Of a stretch of 6,877 nucleotides of DNA, positions 1-5,412 are shown piece by piece; positions within the stretch are counted from its first letter, which is position 1; the number at the start of each line of letters is the position of its first letter. The notes beneath the pieces are model-generated. The model ran no database searches. It was given only the letters and a program-made list of their open reading frames with translations, and was not told the origin of the DNA. The position numbers and the translations under genes were made by a program. Source of the DNA: Rikenellaceae bacterium (GTDB lineage Bacteria > Bacteroidota > Bacteroidia > Bacteroidales > Rikenellaceae); assembly GCA_031286025.1 (NCBI GenBank), contig JAITVB010000210.1:1-6877 (forward strand), read 5' to 3'.

Positions 1-450
1 CCCGGGGTGTAAGTGATAGGTGACGTGCACGCGTCGGCCGACGGTGTCGACCGAGTGATCGGTCCCGGCGTGGAAAAATCCCCGCCCCTGGGCAAACAGC
101 GAGAGGGCTTGGGTGCTACGTTCGGTCAGTGTCGAATCGAGGATTGCCGGCGGTTGGCCGATGCGTTGGTAGATGCGGTTGATGCCCCGTTTCGCCGTGT
201 CGGCGCGGTTGTATGCCCACACGAGGAAGTCAGTGCCCAAGAACCGGCGGTAGGGGGTTTGCTTGATATATTTCTCCGCTTCGTCTGCGGTCAGACGTTG
301 CGATCGGGGCAGGTCTTCCACGGCGTCGATCTCGACCCGGTTGCGCGAGAGCAGGTACGCGCCTTCGGGCAACCGTTTGGTCACACCGCACGAAGCCAAC
401 AGCAGGGCGGCTGCGGCCAGGGTTCCGGCTATGCGCTTGTCGAAAGTCAT
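1..450 (-). CDS. tamL: TamL-like Omp85-family outer-membrane assembly lipoprotein, N-terminal 150 residues (cut by left edge)
   Basis: Partial gene reading leftward; 150 codons are visible and it stays open at the window edge. The start is ATG at 450. Residues 5-20 form a short, basic-then-hydrophobic signal peptide ending in the lipobox LAS before Cys21, so the product should be lipidated on Cys21. The mature start (CGVTKRLPEGAYLL) followed by YIKQTPYRRFLG (61-72), IGQPPAILD (97-105) and GFFHA...VHVTYHLHPG (124-150) matches the N-terminal and first POTRA-like region of the Bacteroidota TamL proteins. These are BamA/TamA relatives of roughly 700-800 residues with a C-terminal beta-barrel, thought to work with TamB in outer-membrane biogenesis. 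The barrel lies outside the window. It follows queG after 82 bp on the same strand and may have its own promoter. The lipobox is seen directly; the TamL assignment rests on recalled family motifs and could instead be another Omp85 lipoprotein. Confidence 0.8.
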   Translation of the reverse strand, partial: MTFDKRIAGTLAAAALLLASCGVTKRLPEGAYLLSRNRVEIDAVEDLPRSQRLTADEAEKYIKQTPYRRFLGTDFLVWAYNRADTAKRGINRIYQRIGQPPAILDSTLTERSTQALSLFAQGRGFFHAGTDHSVDTVGRRVHVTYHLHPG

Positions 451-466
451 CGATGCACTCGGTTTA

Positions 467-498
467 CAAGATTACAAATTACGACAAAATTTTTCAAT
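467..498 (-). promoter_or_regulatory. Candidate Bacteroidota-type promoter for the tamL-like gene
   Basis: In the AT-rich 82-bp gap (451-532), the minus strand reads ATTG (498-495), 20 bp, then TAATCTTG (474-467). This is close to the Bacteroidota consensus TTTG / 19-21 bp / TAnnTTTG, with one mismatch in each box. Transcription would begin about 10-15 nt before the ATG at 450. A second box, TACGTTTG at 531-524, matches TAnnTTTG perfectly but has no good -33 partner. No rho-independent terminator was found after queG, so read-through from upstream is also possible. Confidence 0.3.
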
Positions 499-532
499 TT
501 GGGCGATCTTCCCCACAGTAAAACAAACGTAC

Positions 533-1453
533 TTACTCTTTTTGAAAAATTTCGAGTTGTTGCGAAACCGTTTGCCGGATCTTTTCGAGTCCTTTTTCGG
601 CCAACGGCGTGTGGCCGAACCGGTCGAAAAATCCGGTCTCGTCGAGGGTTAGCCATTCCTCCGACGTGAGGTCGAACGCCGGGTCGGCGGCCGGGGCCTC
701 CGCAAGCCGCCGGGCATTATGCGGACAAACCACCTGGCAGGCGTCGCAACCGATGAGACGGCCTTCCGATTTTTCGACCACTTCATTCGGGATAAGTCTC
801 CGGTTCGAAAGCGTGTGGTAGGAAATGCAGCGGCGGGCGTCCAATCCGTCTTCGGCCGACAAGGCGGCCGTTGGGCAGGCGTCGAGGCAACGGCGACAGT
901 TCCCGCAACCGTCTTTCGCATAAGAGGTGTCGTATGCCGAAAATTCGAGGTCGGTGAGCAGGATCCCGATCCAATGGTACGACCCCGAATCGGGGTTAAT
1001 GAGCAAGCGGTTGCGCCCGATCCAACCCAGTCCCGCTTCGACGGCCCATGCTTTTTCGAGGATCGGGGCGCTGTCGACGCAGGCGCGGCCCCGGGCTTCG
1101 GGGTGGTTTTCGCGCAACGCATCGAGCAGTTGGTAGAGCCGCGGTTTAATCGCGCCGTGGTAATCGGGCTGTTGGGCATAGGCGGCCACGGGATGCGGAC
1201 GACCTTTGATCGGGGCCACGGGCGGGTAGGCGGTCAGCGTCACCACCACCGAACGGCATCCTTCGGCCAACCGGGCCGGATCGAGGCGCACGCACCGGTT
1301 ACGGTTCATATATTCCATCCCGGCATGACGTCCAGAGTCGATCCACCGGCGCAGGCGGGGCTCCTGTTCGGCCATCGGGCGGCAGCGCGCCACCCCGCAG
1401 GCGGCGAAGCCCAACGCCCGGGCCTTTTCGCGAAGAACCGGCGCGTCGATCAT
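533..1453 (-). CDS. queG: Epoxyqueuosine reductase QueG
   Basis: A 306-residue cytoplasmic enzyme that reduces epoxyqueuosine to queuosine at the wobble position (G34) of tRNAs with GUN anticodons, using cobalamin and two 4Fe-4S clusters. Family landmarks are AYAQQPDYHGAIKPRL (91-106), CVDSAPILEKAWA...GLGWIGRN (125-148, with Asp127 the expected general acid), GSYHWIGILLTDLE (157-170), the ferredoxin-like CGNCRRCLDACP (183-194), RRCISYHTL (207-215) and GCDACQVVCPHN (235-246). By analogy with characterised QueG, Cys183/186/189/243 and Cys193/209/236/239 would bind the two clusters; all eight are present. The protein ends about 60 residues after the last cysteine, so it lacks the C-terminal HEAT-like extension of longer homologues (about 380 residues in Escherichia coli); short forms are not unusual. 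The start ATG overlaps the stop of the ABC ATPase as ATGA (1450-1453), which fixes the start and implies translational coupling to a cobalamin/iron-type importer. Confidence 0.95.
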   Translation of the reverse strand: MIDAPVLREKARALGFAACGVARCRPMAEQEPRLRRWIDSGRHAGMEYMNRNRCVRLDPARLAEGCRSVVVTLTAYPPVAPIKGRPHPVAAYAQQPDYHGAIKPRLYQLLDALRENHPEARGRACVDSAPILEKAWAVEAGLGWIGRNRLLINPDSGSYHWIGILLTDLEFSAYDTSYAKDGCGNCRRCLDACPTAALSAEDGLDARRCISYHTLSNRRLIPNEVVEKSEGRLIGCDACQVVCPHNARRLAEAPAADPAFDLTSEEWLTLDETGFFDRFGHTPLAEKGLEKIRQTVSQQLEIFQKE

Positions 1454-2247
1454 AAGGTCAGTTTGATTTGTTTCGTGGCGGGATCGAACGTAAGCGGGCT
1501 TCGTTCGAACAGCGTGTCGATCACGCCGTTTTGGATCAATTCTTCGGGTGTGCCTGTCGAAAAGCGGCCATCAACGATCAAGCACAGACGGTCCGCCAGT
1601 TGCAGGGCCACCTCAAGGTCGTGAGTCGAATAGAGGATCGTCTTACCGTGTTTGTGGGCCAGACTGCATAACAGTAGCGCGATCTCGTAGCGGTTCGGCA
1701 CATCGAGAAAGGCCGTCGGCTCGTCGAGCACCATCACCGGGGTGTCCTGGGCCAACGCCCGGGCGATCATCACCCGTTGGCGTTCGCCGTCGCTAAGTGA
1801 AGAGATCGATTTTCGTTCGAAACCGCCCATGCCCACCAGTTCGATCGCGCGGGCCACGGCCTGGCTGTCGCTTTCGGCCAATTGGCCGATCCAGTTGGTG
1901 TAGGGAGCGCGACCGAGGCCCACCATGTCCCACACGGCGAGGTTTCGCGTGTTGACGATTTCGGTCGAAACGAACGATACCACTTCCGACAATTCACGGT
2001 CGGTCATGCGCCACACAGCATTTTCTCCGATAAAAATTTCGCCGGTCAGTGGCGTATGGACCCTGGCAATCGAGCGGAGCAGTGTGCTCTTACCCGTGCC
2101 GTTGCGGCCGAGCAACACACAGACCGTGTTCGGTGCGACCTCCAACCCTGCTTCACGGCAGAGGATGCGCCCCCCGCCGGAGCCGTTTTTATAGCCGAGC
2201 GTGAGGCCTTTTATGCAGATTCCTGTATTTGTCCCAACGACTGCCAT
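1450..2247 (-). CDS. ABC transporter ATP-binding protein, FecE/BtuD-type (cobalamin, haem or iron-siderophore uptake)
   Basis: A 265-residue ATPase on the inner face of the cytoplasmic membrane that powers import through the permease encoded just upstream. Visible motifs are Walker A GRNGTGKST (47-55), signature LSDGERQ (151-157), Walker B VMVLDEP (171-177, Asp175 and catalytic Glu176), D-loop FLD (180-182) and H-loop STHD with His209. The Q-loop is atypical: where BtuD or FecE has Gln, the sequence reads SFVSTEIVN (91-99), so Thr95 or a neighbour sits at the Gln position. The C-terminal tail (about 235-265) is the short extension seen in FecE-type ATPases. The ATG at 2247 overlaps the permease stop as TGATG, and its own stop overlaps the queG start as ATGA. 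The substrate cannot be read from the sequence: vitamin B12, haem and ferric siderophores are all carried by this subfamily. The QueG neighbour makes cobalamin attractive but unproven. Confidence 0.92.
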   Translation of the reverse strand: MAVVGTNTGICIKGLTLGYKNGSGGGRILCREAGLEVAPNTVCVLLGRNGTGKSTLLRSIARVHTPLTGEIFIGENAVWRMTDRELSEVVSFVSTEIVNTRNLAVWDMVGLGRAPYTNWIGQLAESDSQAVARAIELVGMGGFERKSISSLSDGERQRVMIARALAQDTPVMVLDEPTAFLDVPNRYEIALLLCSLAHKHGKTILYSTHDLEVALQLADRLCLIVDGRFSTGTPEELIQNGVIDTLFERSPLTFDPATKQIKLTL

Positions 2248-3275
2248 CAGAAAAATTTATGGTTTTTAACAATGACCGCGATTACAACGGGGATGCCCAC
2301 CAACGCCGTCACGGTATTGATCGGCAACACCATGTCCATTCCGGGCAGTTGGGCAATGATGTCGCACCCAAGCATCACCACCGCCCCAATCAGCATCGAA
2401 GCCGGCATCAGCACCCGGTGGTCGGCGTTCCGGAAAACCATCCGGGTGATGTGAGGCACGGCGATGCCGATGAAGGCGATCGGGCCGCAGAATGCGGTGA
2501 CCGTCCCGGCCAACAGCGTGGTGCCGGCAAAGATCATCGTCCGCACCCGGCGGGTGTTTTGCCCCAGGGTACGGGCATAAGATTCGCCCAATAAAAGTAA
2601 GTTGAGCGGTTTTATCAGGAAAATCGACAGCAACAGGCCGGCCGCCACGAAAAGAACTAAAATCCAAAGTTGCGACGAAGAAACACCCCCGAGGCTCCCC
2701 ATCGTCCAGACGACGAACGACTTGAGGGCCGATTCAGGGCTCAAATATTGAAGAATTTCGACTAACGCCGTCGCCCCGCTGCCGATCATCATCCCAAGGA
2801 TCAGGACGGCCATGATTTCCTTGACCCGGGTGGCTGCCGCAAAGACAATGGTCAGAATCGCCGCCGATCCGACCCACGCCGCCCCCGCCACCCCGAGGTT
2901 GCGTACCCATTCGGCGGACAAAGGAAGCCCCAGTACCGGAATGCCTATCAGGAACAGCGACACCCCGAGGCTCGCCCCCGAACTCACCCCCAACAGATAG
3001 GGCCCCGCCAACGGGTTCCGGAAAAGCGTCTGCATCTGCAACCCGCTGGCCGAGAGCGCCGCCCCGGCTGTCACGGCCACGATCGCTTTTGGCAGCCGGA
3101 AAGTGCCGAGCAGCGCCCGTGCCGTTGGATCGGTTTCAGCCCCGCGCAGCCAGTTCCATACCTCGCCCAGGGGCAGCGATACCGATCCCAGTGCCAGTTC
3201 AAGCCCGAAAAAGACCGCCAACAGCATGGCAAACAGTGCAAAGAGCAGGTTCCGGGTCTTTTTCGTGAGTTGCAT
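2247..3275 (-). CDS. FecCD/BtuC-family ABC transporter permease
   Basis: A 342-residue inner-membrane permease, the usual length for this family, which forms a homodimeric channel with about ten helices per subunit. The basic start (MQLTKKTRN) precedes a first membrane helix at about 10-30. Family motifs are FRLPKAIVAVTAGAALSASG (59-78), LFRNPLAGPYLLGVSSGASLG (84-104), KPLNLLLLGESYARTLG (222-238), the cytoplasmic coupling-loop segment CGPIAFIGIAVPHITR (263-278), which contacts the ATPase, and the C-terminal LPINTVTALVGIPVVIAVI (317-335). The stop overlaps the ATPase start by one base (TGATG), so the two are almost certainly made together. Upstream is a 63-nt gap after an M23 peptidase gene. 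No periplasmic binding protein (BtuF/FecB type) and no TonB-dependent receptor lie in the window, so the substrate-binding partner must be encoded elsewhere. The short gap cannot hold a roughly 200-nt cobalamin riboswitch directly before this gene. Confidence 0.93.
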   Translation of the reverse strand: MQLTKKTRNLLFALFAMLLAVFFGLELALGSVSLPLGEVWNWLRGAETDPTARALLGTFRLPKAIVAVTAGAALSASGLQMQTLFRNPLAGPYLLGVSSGASLGVSLFLIGIPVLGLPLSAEWVRNLGVAGAAWVGSAAILTIVFAAATRVKEIMAVLILGMMIGSGATALVEILQYLSPESALKSFVVWTMGSLGGVSSSQLWILVLFVAAGLLLSIFLIKPLNLLLLGESYARTLGQNTRRVRTMIFAGTTLLAGTVTAFCGPIAFIGIAVPHITRMVFRNADHRVLMPASMLIGAVVMLGCDIIAQLPGMDMVLPINTVTALVGIPVVIAVIVKNHKFF

Positions 3276-3285
3276 CGTTCGGGTT

Positions 3286-3325
3286 CGAAAGGTTTCGGAT
3301 AAAGAAGGGGAATGGCGAAAGGTTT
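3286..3325 (+). repeat. Short direct repeat CGAAAGGTTT in the gap before the permease gene
   Basis: The 10-base word CGAAAGGTTT occurs at 3286-3295 and again at 3316-3325, exactly 30 bp apart, in the 63-bp gap between the second M23 gene and the permease. Each copy also begins a small dyad: CGAAA-GG-TTTCG at 3286-3297 and CGAAA-GGTTT-TTTCG at 3316-3330. These could be a binding site or weak RNA hairpins. Neither is followed on the minus strand by a T-run, so a rho-independent terminator is not supported. No convincing Bacteroidota promoter was seen in the gap. A chance repeat is possible because CGAAA-type words are common in this DNA. Confidence 0.3.
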
Positions 3326-3338
3326 TTTCGGAACACGG

Positions 3339-4289
3339 TCAGTCGAACGATTGCATTCCGACGGCGGCCAGTTGCCGCACGCGGTCGTATCGATCGGGGC
3401 CGAGCTCGTTGAAGAAGTAATGTATCGGATCTACCCGCATCCCCCGCAGGCGCACCTCGTAGTGGAGGTGCGGAGCAAGCGAAAGACCCGTGTCGCCGCT
3501 TGAGGCGATGATTTCGCCCCGACGCACTCTGTCTCCTTCGTGCACCAATGCTTTGTCCAAGTGGTTGTAGGCCGTTTCGTAGCCATTGCCATGCGAAAGA
3601 GTGATCGACAGGCCGGTGGCGGCGGCGGTTTGCACACGGGCCACCGTGCCGTCGGCTGTGGCGAAGACGCGCGTCTCTTGCGGTACTACGTAATCGACCC
3701 CCTGATGCATGGCCAACGTCTTGTAAAACGGGTGGATGCGCATGCCGTAAGAGGTCGCCAACCGGGTCAGGTCGTTGTTGATCACCGGTTGGATCGAGGG
3801 AATGTGGTTCAGCATCTGGCCGCGCACCACGATCCGCTTCTGCAGGAGTGCCAGATCTTCGCCCAACTGGCGGGCGCGGTTCTCAAGATATGCCGTCCGG
3901 TCGGCAAAGCGGCCGCCCAACTCGCGGTTGGTCTGTCGCAGCAGTGTGTCATAGCGCATCAGCCGTTGTTGGAACTGGTCGTTACGGAACGGATCGGAAT
4001 CGAACAACGTGCGGAAGATGTATCGGTCGCGGTCGGCCACGTTGTCGAGCACCCGTTCGAGGGTGTCGTAACGCAGCGTGAGGGTACGATATTCATCGGC
4101 CATACGGCGGTTCGAGCGTTTCATCTCGCTCTCAAGCGGCGTGTCGACGAAAAACGAAAAGGCGAAATAGTAGAACACGACAAACCCCAACCCGGCGAAA
4201 AAGTGCACCCCAAAGCGTACCAACTTGCGTCGGAAATGGACGGGGTGTCTTTCGCGCCGTCCGCTGCGGATATCTTCGCGTTTGCCCAT
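3339..4289 (-). CDS. Membrane-anchored M23 (LytM-type) peptidase, second of a tandem pair
   Basis: A 316-residue protein predicted to cut peptide cross-links in peptidoglycan from the periplasmic side. A basic cytoplasmic tail (1-26; MGKREDIRSGRRERH...) is followed by one membrane helix (about 27-48), an alpha-helical, coiled-coil-prone segment (about 52-160) and a C-terminal M23 domain (about 175-295). The domain contains YGMRIHP (181-187), HQGVD (His195 and Asp199, zinc ligands), YNHLD (His243) and PHLHYE (His274 and His276). All expected zinc and catalytic residues are present, so this is probably an active enzyme and not a degenerate EnvC-like activator. The gene starts 3 nt after the stop of the other M23 gene, which makes co-expression very likely. 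The two share architecture but differ strongly in the helical region and around the active site. The exact target bond and any link to division or cell shape cannot be read from the sequence. Confidence 0.88.
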   Translation of the reverse strand: MGKREDIRSGRRERHPVHFRRKLVRFGVHFFAGLGFVVFYYFAFSFFVDTPLESEMKRSNRRMADEYRTLTLRYDTLERVLDNVADRDRYIFRTLFDSDPFRNDQFQQRLMRYDTLLRQTNRELGGRFADRTAYLENRARQLGEDLALLQKRIVVRGQMLNHIPSIQPVINNDLTRLATSYGMRIHPFYKTLAMHQGVDYVVPQETRVFATADGTVARVQTAAATGLSITLSHGNGYETAYNHLDKALVHEGDRVRRGEIIASSGDTGLSLAPHLHYEVRLRGMRVDPIHYFFNELGPDRYDRVRQLAAVGMQSFD

Positions 4290-4292
4290 CGT

Positions 4293-5270
4293 TCAGTCGA
4301 CTTCAAAAGTGGTTTCGCGGGCCGAGGCGATGATGTTCGCAAAATCGGCGTCGCTCATTTCTTTGCTGAAATAATTGACCGGGTTGACCGGAGTGCCGCG
4401 CACGATCACTTCATAGTGGAGGTGTGGGCCGGTCGATTTGCCCGAATTGCCCAACTCGCCGATCTTCTCGCCGCGCTTGACCGACTGGCCGGGAATGACG
4501 GCGATCCGGCTCAGATGGGCATACCGGGTCCGGTACCCGAACCCGTGGTCGATCATGATCTGGCGGCCGTAACCGGCGTAACCCGTCGGGTTGATCATCA
4601 CCCTGCCGTTGCCGGTAGCATAGATCGGGGTGCCGACCGGGCCGGAGAAATCCATCCCCTCGTGAAAGGCCCGTCCACCGTAAACCGGGTCGGTGCGTCC
4701 GCCGAAAGCCCCGATACTGCGGATCTTACGCTTGTCGAGAGGCCAGATCGCCGGGACGCTTTCGGTCATTTTTTCTTTGTCGGCCGCCATCGGTTGCAGG
4801 TCGTCGAGCGAACGCGACTCGGCGTAGAGCCGCCGGCCCAACGCGTCGATATCCGTCCAACTGCGGCGGATCATCGGGGCGAAGCGGTCCTGCTCGTCGA
4901 GCGAGGCGTATTTTGCATCGGGGTAAGGGGTGTAAACGCCCTGGATATTCATCGTGTCGACCGCAAAAAGCGCCCGGTAGACCCCGTTGTCGCGCCGACG
5001 GATGTCGTCGAGGCGCGCTGTGGCGGCGTGGATGCGATTGTTGAGTAGGTTATACTGCAACACCAGTTCCTCGCGCTGCTTGTTGATCCGGTACATCTTG
5101 GGCGTATAGAAGAAATAGGAAAAGGCCAAGTTGGCCAACGAAGCGAGGATGAACGCGATCAGAATCTTCCGCAAAAGACGATAAAAACGAACCCGGAACG
5201 GGATGGTGATCACCTCGTAGGTCAGCGTCTGGGGGTTGAATCTGTATCGCTTATGCTCCTTTTTGGCCAT
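4293..5270 (-). CDS. Membrane-anchored M23 (LytM-type) peptidase, first of a tandem pair
   Basis: A 325-residue predicted periplasmic zinc endopeptidase acting on peptidoglycan. The start chosen is ATG at 5270 (MAKKEHKRYRFNPQTLTYE), because this opening recurs in Bacteroidota M23 proteins. The frame stays open upstream to ATG 5297 and TTG 5315, but the added residues (Pro/Arg-rich) look like untranslated leader. Order: basic tail (1-32), membrane helix (about 33-54), helical coiled-coil-prone region (about 57-95), a linker, then the M23 domain (about 185-305). The domain has GAFGGRTDP (187-195), HEGMD (His203, Asp207), YAHLS (His252) and GPHLHYE (His283, His285), so the full zinc/catalytic set is intact. 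It is the first gene of the leftward series, 142 bp from the divergently transcribed alaS, with a good promoter candidate at 5333-5364, and it is followed after 3 nt by a second M23 gene. Confidence 0.88.
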   Translation of the reverse strand: MAKKEHKRYRFNPQTLTYEVITIPFRVRFYRLLRKILIAFILASLANLAFSYFFYTPKMYRINKQREELVLQYNLLNNRIHAATARLDDIRRRDNGVYRALFAVDTMNIQGVYTPYPDAKYASLDEQDRFAPMIRRSWTDIDALGRRLYAESRSLDDLQPMAADKEKMTESVPAIWPLDKRKIRSIGAFGGRTDPVYGGRAFHEGMDFSGPVGTPIYATGNGRVMINPTGYAGYGRQIMIDHGFGYRTRYAHLSRIAVIPGQSVKRGEKIGELGNSGKSTGPHLHYEVIVRGTPVNPVNYFSKEMSDADFANIIASARETTFEVD

Positions 5271-5332
5271 TGGTCGGCGGTTGGGCTCCGGGGGCATCGG
5301 TCTGCCCGGAAACAATTTAGTGTGCCAAGATA

Positions 5333-5360
5333 CAAAATTAACGGTTTTTGATTAATTTTG
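5333..5360. repeat. Perfect 9-bp inverted repeat between alaS and the M23 genes
   Basis: CAAAATTAA (5333-5341) and TTAATTTTG (5352-5360) are perfect reverse complements separated by 10 bp (5342-5351). The left arm contains the leftward -7 box, and the right arm contains a TAATTTTG box facing rightward toward alaS. The dyad may simply reflect two back-to-back promoters, or be an operator able to control both directions. It lies upstream of the predicted start of each transcript, so an RNA hairpin role is less likely. Confidence 0.5.
5353..5360 (+). promoter_or_regulatory. Candidate -7 box for alaS
   Basis: TAATTTTG matches the Bacteroidota -7 consensus TAnnTTTG on the + strand, 53 bp before the alaS ATG, and would place the transcript start near 5367. 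No TTG/TTTG is found 19-21 bp upstream, so the promoter is incomplete by consensus. A weaker alternative is TTTG at 5347-5350, 20 bp, then TATACAAC at 5371-5378. No T-box or other structured leader is evident in the short 5' region. Confidence 0.3.
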
Positions 5361-5412
5361 CAACCCGGTCTATACAACGTTTTTGCACAGTTAATTATTT
5401 GGACAGACAGAT

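Larger units (their letters stand above)
5333..5364 (-). promoter_or_regulatory. Candidate promoter for the leftward M23 gene series
   Basis: On the minus strand, GTTG (5364-5361) is followed by 20 bp and then TAATTTTG (5340-5333). The second box matches the Bacteroidota -7 element TAnnTTTG perfectly, and the first carries the TTG core of the -33 element at the right distance. Transcription would start near 5325-5328, giving a leader of about 55 nt to the ATG at 5270. The same run could supply the downstream transporter and queG genes, since no terminator or clear promoter was seen before them. Confidence 0.5.

Noticed and set aside
13..669. 218-codon open frame on the + strand at the left edge
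   Set aside because: It runs antisense across the TamL-like gene and the end of queG. The minus-strand frame has a clear lipobox and family motifs, while this frame has none.
719..1624. 301-codon open frame on the + strand opposite queG and the ATPase
   Set aside because: It is antisense to two coupled genes with clear catalytic motifs and shows no domain signature of its own.
3286..3330. Rho-independent terminator after the M23 pair
   Set aside because: The stems are only 5 bp and no T-run follows on the minus strand, so termination there is not supported.
3276..3338. Cobalamin riboswitch upstream of the transporter
   Set aside because: The gap is only 63 nt, too short for the roughly 200-nt aptamer, and no B12-box-like sequence was seen. 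Control from a leader further upstream was not evident either.
3540..5048. 502-codon open frame on the + strand opposite both M23 genes
   Set aside because: It lies antisense to two well-supported M23 genes with intact motifs. The translation is low-complexity Val/Asp/Arg/His-rich with no recognisable domain, which is typical of antisense frames in GC-rich DNA.
5271..5315. Upstream extension of the first M23 gene to TTG 5315 or ATG 5297
   Set aside because: The added 9-15 residues are Pro/Arg-rich, would sit almost at the predicted transcript start, and precede the typical Bacteroidota opening MAKKE...YRFNPQTLTYE. ATG 5270 is preferred.
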